A stretch of DNA of 58,888 nt from Halanaerobiales bacterium (lineage in GTDB: Bacteria; Bacillota; Halanaerobiia; Halanaerobiales; M55B127). Below, piece after piece: positions 54,964 through 58,888 of this stretch. The translations under genes were made by a program, and so were the position numbers. Location: NCBI GenBank assembly GCA_018334565.1, contig JAGXLU010000009.1, positions 1-58,888 on the forward strand. The letters are read 5' to 3'. A model generated the notes under the pieces. It did not search any database, was not told the origin of the DNA, and was given only the letters and a program-made list of their open reading frames with translations. Each line of letters opens with the position of its first letter. Positions within the stretch are counted from its first letter, which is position 1.

Positions 54964-56250
54964 ATGGTCTTATCAAAAGAGGAGTTCAATAAATATATAG
55001 CGATATTAAAAAAAGAATTAAAACCTGCTATGGGTTGTACTGAACCAATAGCTATTGCTTATTCAACAGCAAAAGCTAAAAAAATATTAAATAATGTTCC
55101 AGATTCAATAAATATCAAATGTAGTTCTAATATTATTAAAAACGCTGATGGAGTAACTGTACCTAATTCAGGCAAGTTAAAGGGAATTGAAACGGCTGCG
55201 ATTCTGGGTGCTTTAGGTGGTAACTCCGAAAAAGAGCTAGAAGTATTGACTGATGTAACGAAACAAGATGTAATAAAAACAAAGAAATTGCTAAATACTA
55301 ACTATTGTAATGTAGAGTTGCTAGAAAGTAAAGCCAAACTTCATATAAAAGCATACGCATATTATGAAGATGAAAAAGTAATGGTTGAAATGTTAAATGA
55401 GCATACAAATATAGTGAAAATTATCAAAGATGACAAGTTGATATTTGAAAAAGACGCAAAATTAATATCAGAAGATGAAAGTAAAAAAAATAAAAAATAC
55501 ATGAGTGTAAAAAAAATAATTGAGTTCGCAAATAATGTTGACATAAAAGAGGTAAGTGATATTATTAAACGTCAAATAAAATATAATTTAGAAATATCAA
55601 ATGAAGGAATAAGTAATGATTATGGTCTAAATGTAGGCAGCACAATATTAGAATCAAAAAAAGATTCCATTGAAGCAATACTAAAAGGATATAGTGCTGC
55701 AGCATCTGATGCAAGAATGAGTGGATCATTGTTACCAGTAGTTATTAATTCAGGCAGTGGAAATCAAGGTATCACAGTTTCTATACCTGTAATAAAATAT
55801 GCTGAATATTTGAATATTGGAAACGACAAACTTATCAGATCATTGATAATAAGTAATTTAATATCAATTTATATAAAAGGCAAAATTGGCATATTGTCTG
55901 CATATTGTGGTGCAGTTAGTGCAGCAGCTGGAAGCGGTGCTGCCTTTACTTATTTAAGTGGTGGAGGATACAAAGAAATTTCCGATACAATTACAAATAC
56001 TCTAGGTAATACATCTGGAATATTATGTGATGGTGCAAAGCCATCATGTGCTGCTAAAATTGCTTCTTCTATTGATTCTGCTATTCTAGCTCATAAATTA
56101 ACAATGGCTAATAAATCTTTTGGACCAAATGAAGGGATAATAAAAGATAATATAGAAGATTCTATAAATGTCATTGGTAAAATTGCAGATAAAGGAATGA
56201 ATAATATTGACAAAGAAATATTGAAAGCCATGTTAAACGACAATAAGTAA
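54964..56250 (+). CDS. L-cysteine desulfidase / UPF0597 family protein (CyuA-like)
   Basis: A 428-residue protein of the serine-dehydratase-alpha-like UPF0597 family. Cluster or catalytic cysteines are in LKPAMGCTEPIAIAYS (Cys25) and SGILCDGAKPSCAAKI. Other blocks are NADGVTVPNSGK, INSGSGNQGITVSIPV and CGAVSAAAGSGAAFTYLSGG. The archaeal and enterobacterial members break L-cysteine into pyruvate, ammonia and sulfide using a [4Fe-4S] cluster. ATG follows TTGGAGGG. Its location behind the XRE-cupin regulator and close to an ATC-hydrolase-family gene supports cysteine or a related amino acid as substrate. Confidence 0.87.
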   Translation: MVLSKEEFNKYIAILKKELKPAMGCTEPIAIAYSTAKAKKILNNVPDSINIKCSSNIIKNADGVTVPNSGKLKGIETAAILGALGGNSEKELEVLTDVTKQDVIKTKKLLNTNYCNVELLESKAKLHIKAYAYYEDEKVMVEMLNEHTNIVKIIKDDKLIFEKDAKLISEDESKKNKKYMSVKKIIEFANNVDIKEVSDIIKRQIKYNLEISNEGISNDYGLNVGSTILESKKDSIEAILKGYSAAASDARMSGSLLPVVINSGSGNQGITVSIPVIKYAEYLNIGNDKLIRSLIISNLISIYIKGKIGILSAYCGAVSAAAGSGAAFTYLSGGGYKEISDTITNTLGNTSGILCDGAKPSCAAKIASSIDSAILAHKLTMANKSFGPNEGIIKDNIEDSINVIGKIADKGMNNIDKEILKAMLNDNK

Positions 56251-56794
56251 AGGATTCCCTATTTTATAGATATGTTTAAAATCTTAAAAGACCGCAAGAT
56301 TTTCAATTCCATTAATTATTGTATATTATTAGTGCAGCTAAAATCCCTATTAAATTTCGGTGAGTTTTATATATAGGATGTCTTATTATTTAGTGGTATC
56401 TGATAATAAAGTATTTTACAGAATATAATTATATAATGTTTATTTGTTTTTTTTAATTTTCAAAGAAATACATATTTTTATAGGATAATAAGCTGAAATT
56501 CAAAGTCCTTTGCGTATGGTATTTTAAAACTTATCATACTAAATTAACTATGATAGGAATATTTATTTTAATAAATTTTCATATTTAAATAATATATTTA
56601 ATAAAAAAATTGTTTTGGATAATAAGAGTTTGATTTATCTTGATGATAAGAAATTTAATCGGAAGTTACTAAATTATAATATATTTACTTGAATTTGAAT
56701 ATAATTATTTTAGATAAACTATTATTATGTGTTTTAATTATCTAAGGTTATATGTTTTGTTTTAAGGACTTTTAGCTTTTTATAGTGTTTTTTG
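56251..56794 (+). other. Intergenic region before the ISL3 element
   Basis: About 540 AT-rich bases with no credible gene, strong hairpin or promoter that I can point to. Confidence 0.45.
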
Positions 56795-56820
56795 GCCTCT
56801 TCGCTATTTTGTGTGGGTAA
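56795..56820 (+). repeat. Left terminal inverted repeat of the ISL3 element
   Basis: Begins GCCTCTTCGCTATTTTG and is the exact reverse complement of 58336-58361. Confidence 0.9.
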
Positions 56821-56926
56821 TTTAATTTCATATTAAAACTATAATTTCATTTTTCATATTCATTTCTGTTTCCAAATATGGTACACCTTTTCCTACTATT
56901 AAAAGGAAACAGAAAGGGTGGATTTA

Positions 56927-58159
56927 ATGTATAACAATATTGATTTATTTACCAAAGCCTTAGGTATTGAAAAACCTTGGAAAATAGATAAACTTAATTT
57001 TGATAAGAAAGCAAAAAGATTAACTATATATATTTCTCATGTTAAAGGAGCTAAATTACCCCGTAAGATATGTGGTGATAAATATGGTATTTATGATACT
57101 ACTAAAAAAAGAACCTAGAGAAATTTAAACTTCTTTCAACATAAAGCCTTTATTCACTTCAGCATTCCCCGCATTAAGTGTAAAGAGCATGGAGTCCTCC
57201 AGGCAGAAGTATCATGGTCAAGACCAAGATCAGGTTTTACTTGACTTTTTGATGCTTTTATTATTAAGTTAGCTTCTTATATGACTGTTAATGAAATATC
57301 TCAATTGGTTGATGAATATTATACTAGACTTCAAAGAATAATTAATCATTAATGTTGATCAAGCAAGAGTTAAAGAAAATTATTCTAATGTTGAAGATAT
57401 TGGTATTGATGAAACATCTAGCAAAAAGGGTCATAATTATATTACCCTATTTGTTGATTTAGAAGAATCTAAAGTCCTTTATGTTGCTGAAGGTAAAGAT
57501 GCTTCAACTATTGATAGATTTTATTTTGATTATATTTTGCATCAAGGCAAGCCAGAATCTATAAAAAACATTTGTTGTGATATGTCACCTGCCTTCATTA
57601 AGGGTAGCGAAGTTAATTTTCCCCGGACTAAAATTACTTATGATAAATTTTATGTAATGAAAAATATCAACGAAGCTGTAGATCAAGTTAGACGTGAAGA
57701 AAGATATGAAAATGAATTTCTTAAAAGAACACGCTATATTTGGCTTAAAAATCCTGAAAATTTAACTAAGAGACAAAAAAAATATTTGCATCTTTATCTA
57801 AGATGATTTTAAAAACACTAAGAGCATACAATCTTAAATTGGCTCTTAAAGAATTCCGGGAAATAGACGATCTAACAACAGCTGCCAGCTATTTGCAAAA
57901 ATGGTATCTATGGGCTAAAAGAAGTCGTTTAGAACCTTTTAAAGAAGCAGCAGAATTTATTAATCGGAACTGGCAAGGAATAATGCAATATATTACAAGT
58001 AAAATTAATAATGGTATATTAGAGGGTAAAAATAGTGTTATCCAAACTGTAAAAAGGAAAGCAAGAAGATTTAGAAATACAAAGAACTTTATCACAGCGA
58101 TATATTTAAAATGCAGTAAATTAGACTTTGACTTACTTCAAGCACGAGCTCATGATTAA
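56927..58159 (+). pseudogene. ISL3-family transposase, disrupted
   Basis: ATG 56927 follows AGAAAGGGTGG. Pieces in order: LFTKALGIEKPWKIDKLNFD and LPRKICGDKYGIYD (zinc-ribbon region partly lost), a stop at 57116, then HFSIPRIKCKEHGVLQAEVS, DIGIDETSSKKGHNYITLFV (first catalytic Asp), NICCDMSPAFIKGSEVNFPR (second Asp with DMSPAF), YDKFYVMKNINEAVDQVRRE and, after a TGA at about 57804, the C-terminal helical part. At least four stops or shifts separate them, yet the catalytic motifs are still readable, so the gene died recently. Confidence 0.85.
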
Positions 58160-58335
58160 ATTAATTTTCGTAATTGTAATGGAAAGCCATTTTAAAATTT
58201 TTGTCAAGGCCGGACTTTAGTCCGTAAAATTTAGCCTTTAGAAAAATTTATAAAATGATTTATACTATCAAAAGAGAATGAATTAACAAAATATAAAAAC
58301 TCAATTACCAATATTGTTAAATTATACCAAATGTC

Positions 58336-58361
58336 TTACCCACACAAAATAGCGAAGAGGC
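58336..58361 (-). repeat. Right terminal inverted repeat of the ISL3 element
   Basis: TTACCCACACAAAATAGCG and following bases, exact reverse complement of the left end. Confidence 0.9.
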
Positions 58362-58365
58362 TTTA

Positions 58366-58888
58366 TTATTAATCTTTCTATACGTTTAATATTATAATTA
58401 TAGCCTTCTTTTTTAAGTTTTTTGTGTATACGGGGACTACAATATGTGTCCAGGTATTGCCAGGATATTTCAGCTATTTTTAGTTTTTTATTTTTTAATT
58501 TTCTATTGCTGGAGTTTTATTTAACCGGCTGTAATATTTTGAGTAAGGAAACATTTAATACCTGACACATCTTCTTCACAGGAAATTGGTCATTGTGTTC
58601 CCGGATATAACCATAAATTACTTTGGTTTCTTTGAGAAGATAGCCACTGCTTTTTTTAATATATCACGTTCTGTTTGAGTTTCTCTTGGTTTTTTCAACC
58701 TGTGCACTTCCTCCTGTTCAGGAGTTAGTTCCTGTTTACCTTTTCCAGGAAAAGAGAGATCCCCTTTATTACTGTAATCTCGTTTCCATTTGGAGAGATT
58801 ATATGAACTGGTACCTAGATTTTCAGCTACTGCTTTGATAGTTTTATTAGAATTAAAACACAGTTCGACTGCATCACACGTTTGAATT
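58366..58888 (-). pseudogene. IS3-family transposase remnant (OrfA and start of OrfB), runs off the right edge
   Basis: On the minus strand broken frames read [40 protein letters not shown] and [14 protein letters not shown], the helix-turn-helix OrfA of IS3 elements. They are followed by [27 protein letters not shown] and [20 protein letters not shown], the start of OrfB. Several stops and shifts break it, and the DDE domain is missing because the frame ends at the ISL3 right repeat. The ISL3 element therefore probably jumped into this gene or deleted its 3' half. Confidence 0.75.

Larger units (their letters stand above)
56795..58361 (+). mobile_element. ISL3-family insertion sequence with intact ends and broken transposase
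   Basis: A 1567-base element bounded by perfect 26-base inverted repeats beginning GCCTCTTCGC. It holds one transposase gene on the plus strand, broken into several frames. I find no matching 8-base target duplication: the bases outside are GTTTTTTG on the left and TTTATTAT on the right. The element may have suffered a flanking deletion. Intact ends mean it could still be moved by a working relative elsewhere in the genome. Confidence 0.85.

Noticed and set aside
1-58888. CRISPR array, tRNA or rRNA gene, prophage or integrase
   Set aside because: No regularly spaced repeats, no cloverleaf or rRNA sequence, and no phage structural or integrase gene were seen.

Overview
The window is a very AT-rich stretch from an anaerobic Firmicute, probably a diderm one of the Halanaerobiales type. 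This rests on: strong AGGAGG ribosome sites with many TTG and GTG starts; a T-box riboswitch; two oxygen-sensitive tungsten aldehyde ferredoxin oxidoreductases (AOR); polyferredoxin proteins; and signs of an outer membrane and periplasm, namely an OmpA-domain protein and two substrate-binding proteins with cleavable signal peptides but no lipobox cysteine. The taxon is an inference; no rRNA or tRNA gene is present.

Layout. 0-3.9 kb: an ArsR regulator with its promoter/operator, the start of a second gene running off the left edge, decayed transposases (an IS1380/IS4-like fragment and a TnpB fossil with an omega-RNA-like 3' end), then two exported proteins, one with an OmpA domain. 3.9-24.7 kb: a large catabolic island. 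A GntR/FadR regulator with two matching operator sites precedes a Gfo/Idh/MocA dehydrogenase, a DPCxSGG-type unknown, an aldolase-like protein, an M24 peptidase (prolidase-like), a dipeptide ABC importer without ATPases, two M20 hydrolases (one lacking the usual EE pair) and a ProC-like reductase. Next comes what looks like a full hydroxyproline pathway: DapA-family deaminase, proline racemase/hydroxyproline epimerase, a four-part D-hydroxyproline dehydrogenase, and an AOR that could oxidise the end-product aldehyde. The island reads as uptake and fermentation of proline/hydroxyproline peptides such as collagen fragments.

25-37 kb: a heterodimeric ABC exporter, a trmO remnant, a second ArsR regulator, an AddB/AddA-like nuclease-helicase pair, a VOC protein and a CPBP membrane protease. 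37-41.8 kb: a T-box leader whose specifier reads UGG (Trp) and whose acceptor-pairing bulge is UGGC, as expected for tRNA-Trp. It controls an operon of a TIGR04076-polyferredoxin fusion, a second AOR and an NhaC-family transporter. This is the most striking system in the window.

41.8-44.6 kb: a wasteland with a decayed ISL3 transposase. 44.6-56.3 kb: a complete LivJHMGF-type ABC importer, an ATC-hydrolase-family protein, two different DhaK-DhaL kinase pairs, an XRE-cupin regulator and a cysteine-desulfidase/UPF0597 protein, probably one metabolic island. 56.8-58.9 kb: an ISL3 element with perfect 26-bp inverted repeats but a broken transposase, abutting an IS3-family remnant. Decayed insertion sequences sit at the borders of the islands, which suggests accessory DNA assembled by repeated insertion.
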